Assembly (NCBI GenBank): GCA_963965975.1
Contig: OZ014419.1
Coordinates: 868,001-932,000, forward strand
From: Xestospongia bergquistia
Taxonomy: Eukaryota > Porifera > Demospongiae > Haplosclerida > Petrosiidae
Length of the DNA: 64,000 bases
Reading direction: 5' to 3'
Below the pieces are notes generated by a model. That model did no database searches. It was not told the DNA's origin and was given only the letters and a program-made list of their open reading frames with translations. Made by a program: the position numbers and the translations under genes. Positions 25,444 through 35,596 of this stretch are shown in pieces (positions within the stretch are counted from its first letter, which is position 1; each line of letters opens with the position of its first letter).

Positions 25444-28356
25444 TTATTTATTTTTTTTCCTTTTAGATTGGGGTAAATCTTCTTGATTTCGATCATTATC
25501 TCCCTTCACTGGCTTTCCTCCTCCACCTATTTCCATATTTGGAATTAAAGGACTAATTAAATAAAGTTTCAGTTTTGATTGTTGAAGGTCCTTCTTCTCA
25601 ACCGCAATTTTCACAACTATTTTGTCAAGCAGACAAAAACGAACACCTTCCACAGTTAATGAAGGGGTTACCTCGTCATACATCAATGTAAGTTCTTTCC
25701 CATCTGTTCCTTGATCAAAGAAAAGACTGCTTTCAATGCCATATGTTGGAACCAAAACTTGTAGAGCATTACGACGTACAAATAAAACAAACCCATCAAC
25801 AATAGTTCCTTTATCTTTGAAGTATAACTGTGTGTGGAGAGCAACAGAGGAACGTTGTGCATATTGTGCCATTTTGTGACGATGATTGAGATGATTAGTT
25901 AGTTGCTGAGTACGATGTTTATCCAACAGAGCTGGATAAGTGACGTCAGCATTGATGGATACAGCTAATAAACGGTGTACTATAATATCAGAGTATCGTC
26001 GAATTGGTGAGGTAAAGTGAGTGTAAATGGGAGAGGCTAAACCGTAATGAGCAAACTCCTCATATGGTAATGTACCTGAACAAAAATACAGTGCCTGCAT
26101 CATACATCGTGTTGCAAGAATACGCAACATTGTATTGAAGTAGCTCTCCTCAGGAAGGTGAGCTATGTCCAGGGAGTCTGCTAAAGCCTTGGCTGTATCT
26201 ACTGCTAAAATTACTCCTTTTCCACTGGCAGCTTTGAGAAGGGTATCATAATTAGAGAGGGGTGGAGAAGGGTGTCGACGCAAGAGTGAACAATGAGGGA
26301 ATGTTTCATAGATTTGACGAGCTACTGATATATTGGCCAGCAACATAAATTCTTCAACTAAAGAGTTGGTGTCTTTCAGTTCTTTAGCTTGAAGATCTAT
26401 TGGGTCGTGTGTCTCACTATCAATTTCAAATCTAATCTCAGGTGATGCTAATGTCAATGCTCCAGCATCACGTCTTCTTTGTTTTAAGATTTTTGCTAGT
26501 AAGTTCAGTCCTCGGAGACCCAAAGTGACATCATCATTCTGATTAGGATCATCAATTCTCATTTGTGCTTCAGCATATGTGAAAGCTTCTCGGGAACGGA
26601 TAACACTTTTAGTGAACTTTGTAGAGACAATGTCAGCCTCAGGAGTCATTTCCCATAGACAAGAGAATGCCAATCTATCTTTGCCACATTGTAAAGAACA
26701 CAAATTAGAGCTCAAAAGTTCAGGAACCATGTCAATTCTCTTGTCTGCTAAATAGACTGTGGTGCCACGATTAGCTGCTTCTTCATCAAGAGCAGTTCCG
26801 GGTCGAATAAAATATGAGACATCAGCTATATGAACACCAACTTCACAGTTTCCATTGTCCAATTCTCGGAAGTGAAGAGCATCATCAATATCAGTACAAC
26901 CAGGTGGATCAACACTGCATATTGGCAGATTACGAAGATCCTTTCGTTTAGTCAACTCATCATCTGCTATCGACCATGGCATCTGAGGCAAGTCTTTCAA
27001 AACAGCAGGAGTAAATGGAAGATGAGGAACATCATGTTCAAGAAGGAGGACTTCATTCTCAGTCTCTTTATCTCCAATAGTGCCCAATTCCTTGACAAAG
27101 TGACCACGAGGAAAACGAGATGATCGTGGCCATGCATCAATACTGACTACAATTCTTTTTTCAAGTAAAGCTACTCCTTGTCTGGTTTCCAATCGAATTC
27201 GAGGTATGCGCTTGTCAGCTGGGATAAATGTATGTTTAAATCCTTTCATGCTATAAAGAGGAAGAATAGTACCACAATATGGCCGCCAATTTCGCTTTAT
27301 AACACCAACTACTTTTCCAGTAGGTTGGACTAGTGATTTATCAACAATGATCTTTGCTACAGTATCAATTGGTGTGGTATCCATGTGTTCTTCTTCATTT
27401 TCTTCTTCATCATTTACAGGACTTTCTTTGGTCACTATATCCAGTGGATGAGACCATTTTGACTCAGGAAAAAGTTCAATAGCTACTACATCTTCATGTA
27501 CAGCTCTATTCATATTTTCTAAACTTTGAACTAGTACCCATCTGTCCAAAGAATGTACACTTACAAACCCTTCCTGATAATTTTCTCGAGAGCCTTGAAA
27601 TACACCCTGGAGATATTTACCACTTTTCAATCCACTTTGAATAACTGAGAGGGGCAGATGTTCGGGAAAGTAGATTTTCTTATGGGCAGAATCTGTTGAC
27701 TCCTGTTCTTCAGACTGAGCTAGACGATCAAGTAGGTGTGGCACTGATGTGAGGGATTGTACATATTCCAATACAGTATATGCTTCAATGCCAGCTGCCA
27801 TTGATTTCTGCTTATTCTGACGATCATTAGTTAAAAGAACTACTCTAGTTGGTTCAGATGAGTTTGTTATTGTCTTAAGATGTTCATTGTACCATTGAAC
27901 ACATACTCTAATAGCTCGGTCATTACGATCATTAGTGCTCTCTCCTTCTCTTCGTTCTACATACGTGTCTTTATGATGCTCATTTGAAAATACAAAAAAT
28001 CTTCGTGTTTTATTAGCAATAATGTCTCGAAGTCTTTTATAAGTGCCAGGATTTTGATGTTTAACTTCTTGTAAGACAATTTGAGTTAGAATAACGTTAC
28101 TGATAGCTGGGTCTTCGAGAATATCGACTTGATGAAGACAGACGTTCGTGTCGGGTAAGATATAGTGTGGGAACAAACACTTGGTTGATTGTGAGTGTGG
28201 TGTTGCCTCTAATATATACAGATCATATGAAGAGGAGTGACATATTGAACAAGTAGTTACACCACAATGGACGTCATCTCGGAGATAGTGCTCTCGAACA
28301 ACTTTGAGCACATTGCCTTTCTTAGTTTTCTTGACAAATGTTTTTGACGTCAACAT
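25444..28356 (-). CDS. DIS3: DIS3/RRP44, catalytic subunit of the RNA exosome
   Basis: 970 residues in one exon, starting MLTSKTFVKKT as in human DIS3 and ending with a Lys-rich tail (SKRKKNK). The CR3 motif cysteines are Cys31, Cys36 and Cys39. The PIN endonuclease domain starts at YILPDTNVCLHQVD (Asp69) and includes DRNDRAIRV and TNDRQNK. Cold-shock domains follow, with GVIKRNWRPYCG and PADKRIPRIRLETRQ. The RNB 3'-5' exonuclease domain has the catalytic SVDPPGCTDIDDALHF (DIDD at 489-492) and HFTSPIRRYSDIIVHRLLA. A C-terminal S1 domain completes it. All acidic catalytic residues I can check are present. It should degrade or process RNA in the nucleus and cytoplasm. The human gene is intron-rich, so the intronless state is notable. 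No poly-A tract or other retrocopy mark is seen. Confidence 0.97.
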   Translation of the reverse strand: MLTSKTFVKKTKKGNVLKVVREHYLRDDVHCGVTTCSICHSSSYDLYILEATPHSQSTKCLFPHYILPDTNVCLHQVDILEDPAISNVILTQIVLQEVKHQNPGTYKRLRDIIANKTRRFFVFSNEHHKDTYVERREGESTNDRNDRAIRVCVQWYNEHLKTITNSSEPTRVVLLTNDRQNKQKSMAAGIEAYTVLEYVQSLTSVPHLLDRLAQSEEQESTDSAHKKIYFPEHLPLSVIQSGLKSGKYLQGVFQGSRENYQEGFVSVHSLDRWVLVQSLENMNRAVHEDVVAIELFPESKWSHPLDIVTKESPVNDEEENEEEHMDTTPIDTVAKIIVDKSLVQPTGKVVGVIKRNWRPYCGTILPLYSMKGFKHTFIPADKRIPRIRLETRQGVALLEKRIVVSIDAWPRSSRFPRGHFVKELGTIGDKETENEVLLLEHDVPHLPFTPAVLKDLPQMPWSIADDELTKRKDLRNLPICSVDPPGCTDIDDALHFRELDNGNCEVGVHIADVSYFIRPGTALDEEAANRGTTVYLADKRIDMVPELLSSNLCSLQCGKDRLAFSCLWEMTPEADIVSTKFTKSVIRSREAFTYAEAQMRIDDPNQNDDVTLGLRGLNLLAKILKQRRRDAGALTLASPEIRFEIDSETHDPIDLQAKELKDTNSLVEEFMLLANISVARQIYETFPHCSLLRRHPSPPLSNYDTLLKAASGKGVILAVDTAKALADSLDIAHLPEESYFNTMLRILATRCMMQALYFCSGTLPYEEFAHYGLASPIYTHFTSPIRRYSDIIVHRLLAVSINADVTYPALLDKHRTQQLTNHLNHRHKMAQYAQRSSVALHTQLYFKDKGTIVDGFVLFVRRNALQVLVPTYGIESSLFFDQGTDGKELTLMYDEVTPSLTVEGVRFCLLDKIVVKIAVEKKDLQQSKLKLYLISPLIPNMEIGGGGKPVKGDNDRNQEDLPQSKRKKNK

Positions 28357-28753
28357 TGAGCAACACGTTGTTTGTAATGAATATTCATTTATGATTATTA
28401 TAATTAAATAATAATTATTAATAATAATAATAATATTTTAAATCATGTTTTTTTAGTTTTATGATTTTATGAGGATTGGAGAGTATCATTATTGTAATGA
28501 ACGTTGCTTTAGTTGATCATTTTAGTTGGCTATTTTATATCAGACTTATTAGATATTTTCCTTCTTTATGTGACTATACTGCCACTGTGGTAAGTGTGGT
28601 TACGAGTGCTGGTCCACACATGCGCAAACTATATATGTGTATCCGTGGAATAAAATTATAGCCATGCTGTTTTACATAATATTACAGCCTCCTTGTATCA
28701 CCAACACAGCTAGCAATTGCTATGTTAGTGGTGTCCTCCAATGTCTGATGAAC
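28357..28753. other. Intergenic upstream of DIS3
   Basis: AT-rich, with no gene recognised and no clear promoter motif. Confidence 0.4.
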
Positions 28754-28817
28754 CACCCTAGAATCCCTGTAATCAACCAGCACTGGTTGATTACAGGGAT
28801 TCTAAAAAAATAGGGTG
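28754..28817. repeat. Long near-perfect palindrome (hairpin)
   Basis: The arms 28760-28780 and 28783-28803 are perfect 21 bp reverse complements (outer end AGAATCCCTGTAATCAACCAG) with a 2-base loop. Outer CACCCTA (28754-28760) and TAGGGTG (28811-28817) extend the symmetry across an A7 insertion. It may be a MITE-like or recombination remnant; no coding content. Confidence 0.9.
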
Positions 28818-29050
28818 CATACCTATTGAGGGTAGTTTCCATACCATTATTACTGTATTACATGTACATATACATGTATACCTATTGAGTGTAGTTTCCA
28901 TACCATTATTACCATATTACATGTACATATACATGTATACCTATTGAGTGTAGTTCCATACCATTATTACCATATTACATGTTACATGTACATGTATACC
29001 TATTGAGGGTAGTTTCCATACCATTATTACCATATTACATGTACATGCTT
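28810..29050. repeat. ~62 bp tandem repeat
   Basis: Four copies, diverging slightly, each with tacctattgagggtagtttc and an ACATGTACATATACATGTA palindromic segment. Immediately adjacent to the hairpin at 28754-28817. Confidence 0.85.
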
Positions 29051-30110
29051 ACTATTTGTGGTAACTTTACTACCCCAACTGGACTTGAATCAGCCAGTGT
29101 CACCTTTCATAAAAATCTGGATTTTGAAATGTACCATTTCATGCACTCAATTCAGTTCTAATTTGCCATTAATAAAATTATACAATAGCCATTTACAGAT
29201 ATTGCTGTGTTATATGTAAATCTACTGCAACTGATAAATAAAATTTAATTTTAACAATTAAATGCCAAAATAAAATAAAAAAATTAAAAATAACTTGATT
29301 GACTCAGTTTCTAACATACTACCTCCAATCATTGTTTTGTTCATCCATTGATCAACTATGGCTACATAACGTCCATAAAATATGAAGAGTTCTTTTGACA
29401 CTCCTTCTCAATACTCTTGTTCTTGGCACATTCTATGATAAAGTAAGTGAGTGCAGTTAGCACTAAGACGGAAAAAAAACTCAATAGGTGAAGATCTCGA
29501 CAGTCAGTCAAAGGAGGGAGAGAGTCCAGTCAAAGGTTTCCAGATAATGGTTAGGCGGGAAATATCACGAGCACGCACCTACCAAGGAACAACAAACGCG
29601 TGACCACTACTATTTTGGCGGGAAAATATTACATTGCAGTTGCACGCGTAAAGAGAACAGCAAGACATTAATAGATTTTTAATTAATTATTAAAAAAAAG
29701 ATTATTAATTAAATGGTATAGCTTTTAGCTAAAAACATTATTATTAATAAAGTTCTTTTTAAAAAAAATTCACAATAATAAAAAATAATCCATATTGGTA
29801 TAATAATGTATAATACATTAGTTGTAAAAAGATTAATAAGAATTCAATGTCATTGTAGCTGTAAAAAATCAATTCTTAACTAACTTGATTTTTATTAAAC
29901 AAGTTCAAAGTTAAAAAAATATAAAATGTTTGATTCGAAGATTAATAAATAATTTTAATTGAAGTTAAGATGATTGATTGACTTTTGACAAAGTTTAGAT
30001 TAAAAATGTTTTTGAGAACTTCAATATAATTAATAAATTTAAAACAATATACAAACAAACTATAAAGAAAAACATTAAAAAATTACAGAAAAAAGAAAAT
30101 TAAAAATTAA
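29051..30110. other. Gene-free AT-rich stretch
   Basis: No supported coding region. 29650-30110 is extremely AT-rich with many A runs. A GC-richer patch at 29470-29650 contains GGCGGGAAATAT twice with variation (29550 and 29617). Confidence 0.5.
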
Positions 30111-30117
30111 AATAAGA

Positions 30118-30318
30118 CAGTTGAAGAGTCCCCAAGAGTCCTCCAGTCAGTCCACAAGAGTCCTCCAGTCAGTCCACAAGTAGTCCTCCAGTCAGTCCAC
30201 AAGAGTCCTCCAGTCAGTCCACAAGTAGTCCTCCAGTCAGTCCACAAGAGTCCTCCAGTCAGTCCACAAGTAGTCCTCCAGTCAGTCCACAAGTAGTCCT
30301 CCAGTCAGTCCACAAGTA
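30118..30318. repeat. 22-23 bp minisatellite
   Basis: Nine copies of AGTCCTCCAGTCAGTCCACA with G/TAG spacers. The unit is GC-richer than its surroundings. A minus-strand Trp/Thr-repeat frame through it is an artefact. Confidence 0.9.
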
Positions 30319-30560
30319 GAGAACATAGAGAAAGAGAAAGAAAGTTATCTGAAACAACTGGATTACTAAAGAATGGATAGATGGAGAGGTAGCTCACCTT
30401 TTCAACAGTGCTGCTCCTGCAGGGAAAGAAAAAGAGTAGTCATGAACTGGTAGTGACAATGAATGGATAGAGAGTGAAGAGAGACAGAGGAAGTGAAAAG
30501 GGACTACCAACCTACACACACACAGCACACACACACACGCACCCTAGAAGATCAGAGGTT

Positions 30561-30623
30561 CCCCCCGCCACCTGGCGGCCTTGGATTTTAAAAAAAATTT
30601 TTTGGCCGCCAGGCGGCAGGGGG
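30561..30623. repeat. GC-rich inverted repeat with AT spacer
   Basis: Arms 30561-30580 and 30604-30623 are reverse complements at 18 of 20 positions (CCCCCCGCCACCTGGCGGCC on the left), around a 23-base spacer that itself contains TTTTAAAAAAAATTTTTT. Strong GC in an AT-rich region makes it stand out. It could be a non-autonomous element end pair or a stable hairpin. Confidence 0.85.
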
Positions 30624-30779
30624 AATATGATTTTTAGAGATTGTATGAGTGTGTGTATGGTGTAGATAGGCTAGATAGCCCAAAATAAAATTAAAAAAAA
30701 ATAAAAGAAGAGGAAAGAAGGCTTGAAGGAAGACAGGAAAGAGTCCAATGAGCAGGAGAGCGACTCATCTTTTTCATCC

Positions 30780-31195
30780 AGAGAACATCAGAGAAGAACA
30801 GTCAAGAACATCAGATCTAGAGAACAGTCAAGAACATCAGAGAAGAACAGTTAAGAACATCAGAGAACAGTCAAGGACATAGAGAACAGTCAAGAACATC
30901 AGGCCAATCACAGTAAGAACTTCCAAGTTGAGTCCTGTAGAAATGAAGAGTGAAAATAAAAATCTTTACACAAACAAAGAATTTAGAAATAAAATTAAAA
31001 AAAAAAAGAAAAGTAAAGAAACAGATAAAGATGACATAACTAAAAAGAAAAGATGATCCAGCGATGAGATGAGTCGATCCAACGAAGTGACGAGATGATC
31101 CAGCGATGAGACGAGTCGATCCAACGAAGTGACGAGATGATCCAACGATGAGACGAGTCGATCCAACGAAGTGACGAGGCGAGTCGTAGAGAACA
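30780..31195. repeat. Two minisatellites: GAACAGTCAAGAACATCAG type and a ~42 bp GATCCAACGA type
   Basis: 30780-30905 has five to six irregular copies of agaacagtcaagaacatcag. 31055-31190 has three to four copies of a ~42 bp unit (gatgatccagcgatgagacg, agtcgatccaacgaagtgac). Their motifs differ from those of 30118-30318. Confidence 0.85.
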
Positions 31196-31926
31196 TAGAG
31201 GCATGAAAAATGGAGTACCTTTTATATTATCAAGAGATCTTCCTCACGCTTCAATTTGACAATCAGTCAAGAAATCGCGTGAAAAATTTGTCACCTCCAC
31301 CACCACCCGCGTGACCAACGTTAATTGATTTTTAATTGATCTAATTAACAATTAATTAAAAGTCTTCAACAGTATTCTACAACTTGTTACTAGAAAGAAA
31401 TATATTTGTAATACAATGTCTATATGTGATATAGGATACAATATTTCTGTCAGAAAATTCCAAACTAGTCAGTTTAAAGGTCTCAAAGTCATTTTCTGTT
31501 ACAATACATGTATATCAATATATATTATAAATTAGTGTATGTAGGAGACAGCTATCATAGTGTATCTGACTAGCTGTATGAACTCAGATCTGCCAGTGCT
31601 ATATACTAACAGAGATTTATAAAAACAGACTCTATGGAACTTAAGTGCATTTATCATCAGTACTATAAGCCTATTGATTTAATTATGTATTAATGTAATG
31701 ATCTTGGCGTTGCTTAAAAAAATATTAACAACACTAAAAATATATGGAATTATATTAAAACAGTCTGTGTTACTATTAATAGCATGTTACTATTTATAGC
31801 ACAAGCACACAAATTTTGACCTTATGTGGAGGAGGTTAGACATGTATGTGTTATTGTCGTACATAAAGATGGATATTTGACAATGGAATATATAGACTGT
31901 ATCCTTTGGAACTGTACAGGGGGAAG

Positions 31927-31965
<39 letters not shown>

Positions 31966-32648
31966 GGTTAATTTGCAGGAAATCCTGGAGCCTAAGTGAA
32001 AGCCCCAGTGGGTGAGTGAGGAGGGATCGTTTGGGCAACACACAAAATTTTTTAAAAAATAAATTTAGATTATTTTGTGCATTAATTTCTGTGTACACAG
32101 AGTCAGACAAATAGTATTGATAGTCTTGATGTATCTTACATGTACTATTCCAAAAATAAAGGCAATACTTGATAACTACATTTGACAATTCTGTAATACT
32201 GAGTGTGACACTAAATAGTATAGTTGTCTGCTTGTGTCAAAATATTAGTTTTATTGTGTTAATTTCATATTACTAATGTAAAATATAATTGTCTCTTTTT
32301 AACAAATAAAAGTCCTTACCTAAACACTACTATCAATCCACAATAAAAATTTAAAAGGGGGTTAAAAATTTGGATAATGGCTAATAGCTGTGGAGATTAC
32401 AAGATGTCACATCAGATGTATCAAAAGTGAATGCTCCAGGTTGTGAATTGAGAAAGAGAAGAGAATGCTATGAGTCATACTAGTATTAAAAACTGTGGCA
32501 ATTGTCACAATCATCATATGATATTATTTATACTATATCATTATATGCTAATTAGTTTTATAATCAGTTATTTCAAATACAACATAACAGGCAACTGCTA
32601 GTTCAATAAAATACAATGTGTAAAAAGTGACATGTAATGGACAAAGAA
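31196..32648. other. Gene-free stretch downstream of VPS45
   Basis: No supported gene. A (GA)n run lies at 31930-31960. Minus-strand frames over it are low-complexity. Confidence 0.5.
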
Positions 32649-35366
32649 TCACACTTGATGACGAAGCCTGTCTTTAGCGGTATAAGCAGGATGAGAGCGA
32701 GGGATCTCACTCAGGAAACTACACGAGAATAGGTTATTGGTTCACTAATGACTAGGGTTTTACCTTTCAGAATTGATTATTGTATTACTGCCAAGAATGA
32801 TCCTCATTCCTTGATTAGTACTGTTAGCTTGAGCAACAGCCAATGCTTCAGCAAATGTAGCTCCACCCACAATAAAAACGATAATGTCTTGAGGTCTGTC
32901 AGGGGTAGATTCACCAGAAAAAGGATACAAATTTTCTCGTAGTTTTCCTTTAGCTAGAGAGTCAAGAATATCAACAAGGAGAGGCTTATGGCGAGTGTAG
33001 ACATTTTCAACACCCTAGAGAATACAATATATTTTAGTATGAAGAAATTTGCAATCTACCTTGAGTCCTCTAAAGAACTTCTTCATTGCTAAAGGATTAC
33101 TTGACTCAAATAAACCTCCTGTTCTCTTAGCTTGACCACAGTGATTTAGAACTGAATCTATCAACTAGTAGGAGAGAGAAATGAACACATAACAAAATGG
33201 AACAATAGTTATAAATGCTCTTTCTCTCTTTCTCATCAACTTACCCTTCTTTTGTGTTCAGAAACTCCTCTCTGATCAAGCCGTCTCATCAATTTATCAA
33301 GGTCACCCTTTGATTGCGACTCATAGCGAAGAGCAAAGAGTATCACAAGACGCAAGCAGTCAACTTCACGTATTGCAGGATTTTGAATAAGAGTCTCAAC
33401 ATTCTACAATAGAATGGAACATAGCAACCAATGTCATATGATTTATGTACCTTAAAATGAGTACTCCTGTCTGATTGGGTGACAATATCTTGTTCAGTTT
33501 CAGAGATACCCATGAGGTGGTGTTCTGACACAAGTCGCGATAACTCACTCACAACTGCTACATGTTTAGATACAGTACCAGATAATTTACGAAATTGAGG
33601 ATAATTTTCAACAAATGCCTAATTTGAAAGGCAACTTTAAGAGTGGGACTACTATAGTAACTAATGTACCTTCATATCGGCAATGGATTCAATCTTAGCA
33701 TGGCTTTTTTGTTTCTCTTGAAATGAGTCAACCATTACTTTGATGTTTGCTCCAATATCACCAAAATTTAAGTACATATTCTAATAATAGACCATAACAT
33801 CAACAGCATATAGTGTATAGTCATGCCATATACTACAATACAATGACAGCCATTCACATTGCTATTCTTAAAGTAATTATCAATATTAAAAAGATACCTC
33901 TCTAAAAAATTCATCATTTTCAGGAGACAAAACAATTTCCTAACAAAGTAGATAAATGAGTCATTTAAAAGAATACCAATAGAATTACTAACATGAAGTT
34001 CTTTATTGATACCAGGAGCTGAAGATAAATCGACTCTGTGGTTTTTAATACCCAAGAGTTCATGGACCATTGCTTGATAAGTCCACTGTTTGTTATGGAA
34101 TATATTTGGCAGTAATTAAAAAGTGAGAACAATGTTGCTTGTTCATTTCTCATACCTGATTAAGGAGAGGTGTTACTGGATCATCTTTACGATCCAAAAT
34201 AAGTAAGAGAGGTTGTACATCAGAACGAAAGTCAAACAATTCTTTCTCTTGACGATGATTAATGCTTCGCTAAAAACAGAAACAAGAAGTTATTATGCTA
34301 GCAATAATAAAATTAGACTTACATAAAGATCTTCTGCTAATCTCTCAGTGAAATGAGACGACTGTGTATACCTAGTGAATACTGAGAATAAATGTGCCCA
34401 AATTTATTTGACCAACCTTATCAAGGGTTTCTTCTTCAAGGAGAGCAATACCGATAATATACCATCACATATTCTTTTATATTCTGGTCCTCCCTAAAAG
34501 AGCATTATAAATACATGAAGGAAGCCAACTCTTGTTGATTCCAAAATACACTTGGCAAAATGTGTCTTTATCTACAGTGTATGTACTATACTCACTGGAA
34601 GTATAACTTACTGTAGTAAAGTGGTCAATACCAAATGAAAACACATGTTGACTGACAGCAAGATAATCAGCGAAAAACTCCTAATTTTATAGGCAATAAT
34701 ATAATTGTTTCGACAATTAAGTACCTTGACTTCTCGTACAGATTCATGATCATCTGCTTGAGCCAATCTTTCAATAGAGTTTCTATCAGTTCTGTTAGAG
34801 AAATAGATAAAGTAGGCACCATATTTGGGACTACGTAGCTCCTGACACAACAGATCAATGTTCTCCTAAAGAAAGTAAAGTCTTAATTGGTATACCTAGT
34901 GGGTGGAGATTATCTAGATAACAAAAATCAGGGAATCAGTAATTCTCTAGCAATATCTATGAGATTTCAAAGGCTATAACACATACTGACTAGAAATTAA
35001 ACAAATATAATTTACAGCAGGTTTTGAGATTTCAGGTGATGTTAATATCCTAAGTTGTCTATTAGTTATTATGATCATTGATTTAAGAGCTTACTCCACT
35101 GGGTCTTATAAAGCAAATAGCACTGAGATGTTTCATAGTTTCCCTTCCTCCATTGGAAAGTAGTTCGAAAAGAAAAACCTCTTTCTGTAAGATCTCGGAT
35201 TGAGAGTAAACCATGCTCACTATACTGATCTGAGAGAGAGAGTAAAATAATACAAACAGTCTTTCCTGCTAACAGTTTCTTTATCCATGATGAGGGTCTT
35301 CATTCCTACTCCAGCATCAGCTATCATACGAGATATATACTGTTTAGCAGCTCGAACCACATCCAT
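32649..35366 (-). CDS. VPS45: Vacuolar protein sorting protein 45 (Sec1/Munc18 family)
   Basis: SM protein that binds syntaxin-16-type SNAREs for endosome/TGN fusion. Many small exons read on the minus strand reproduce VPS45 from [19 protein letters not shown] (ATG 35366-35364) to a final [10 protein letters not shown] segment and TGA at 32649-32651. Landmarks in order: [133 protein letters not shown] and [18 protein letters not shown]. Most introns are about 40-140 bp; the one between IRPSG and ENID is longer. All checked junctions keep frame. No truncation seen. Confidence 0.94.
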
Positions 35367-35596
35367 AATGATTGCTCGACTGTTACAAAAGATTTGTCAG
35401 AGATTTCAAGGCCCTGCCCAAGTATAGTAGGTGTGGCTCACAGAGCTTTATAAATGTACGGACGTACACGGAAACATTCTGACCAATTAGAATTTTCATT
35501 GAGACACCTATTCTAGTGAAATTAATAAAATAACTCAATAACGTGATTAAGTTTTGTTATAAATATCGTTTTGTTACAATGGTGTCTATTTTATGC

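Noticed and set aside
28476-29161. Two short plus-strand frames downstream of the DIS3 start
   Set aside because: About 60 codons each in AT-rich or repeat sequence, without recognisable motifs or splice support.
30107-31196. Trp/Thr/Gly and Leu/Val/Ser-repeat frames on the minus strand
   Set aside because: Pure translations of minisatellites, with no start context or homologous protein.
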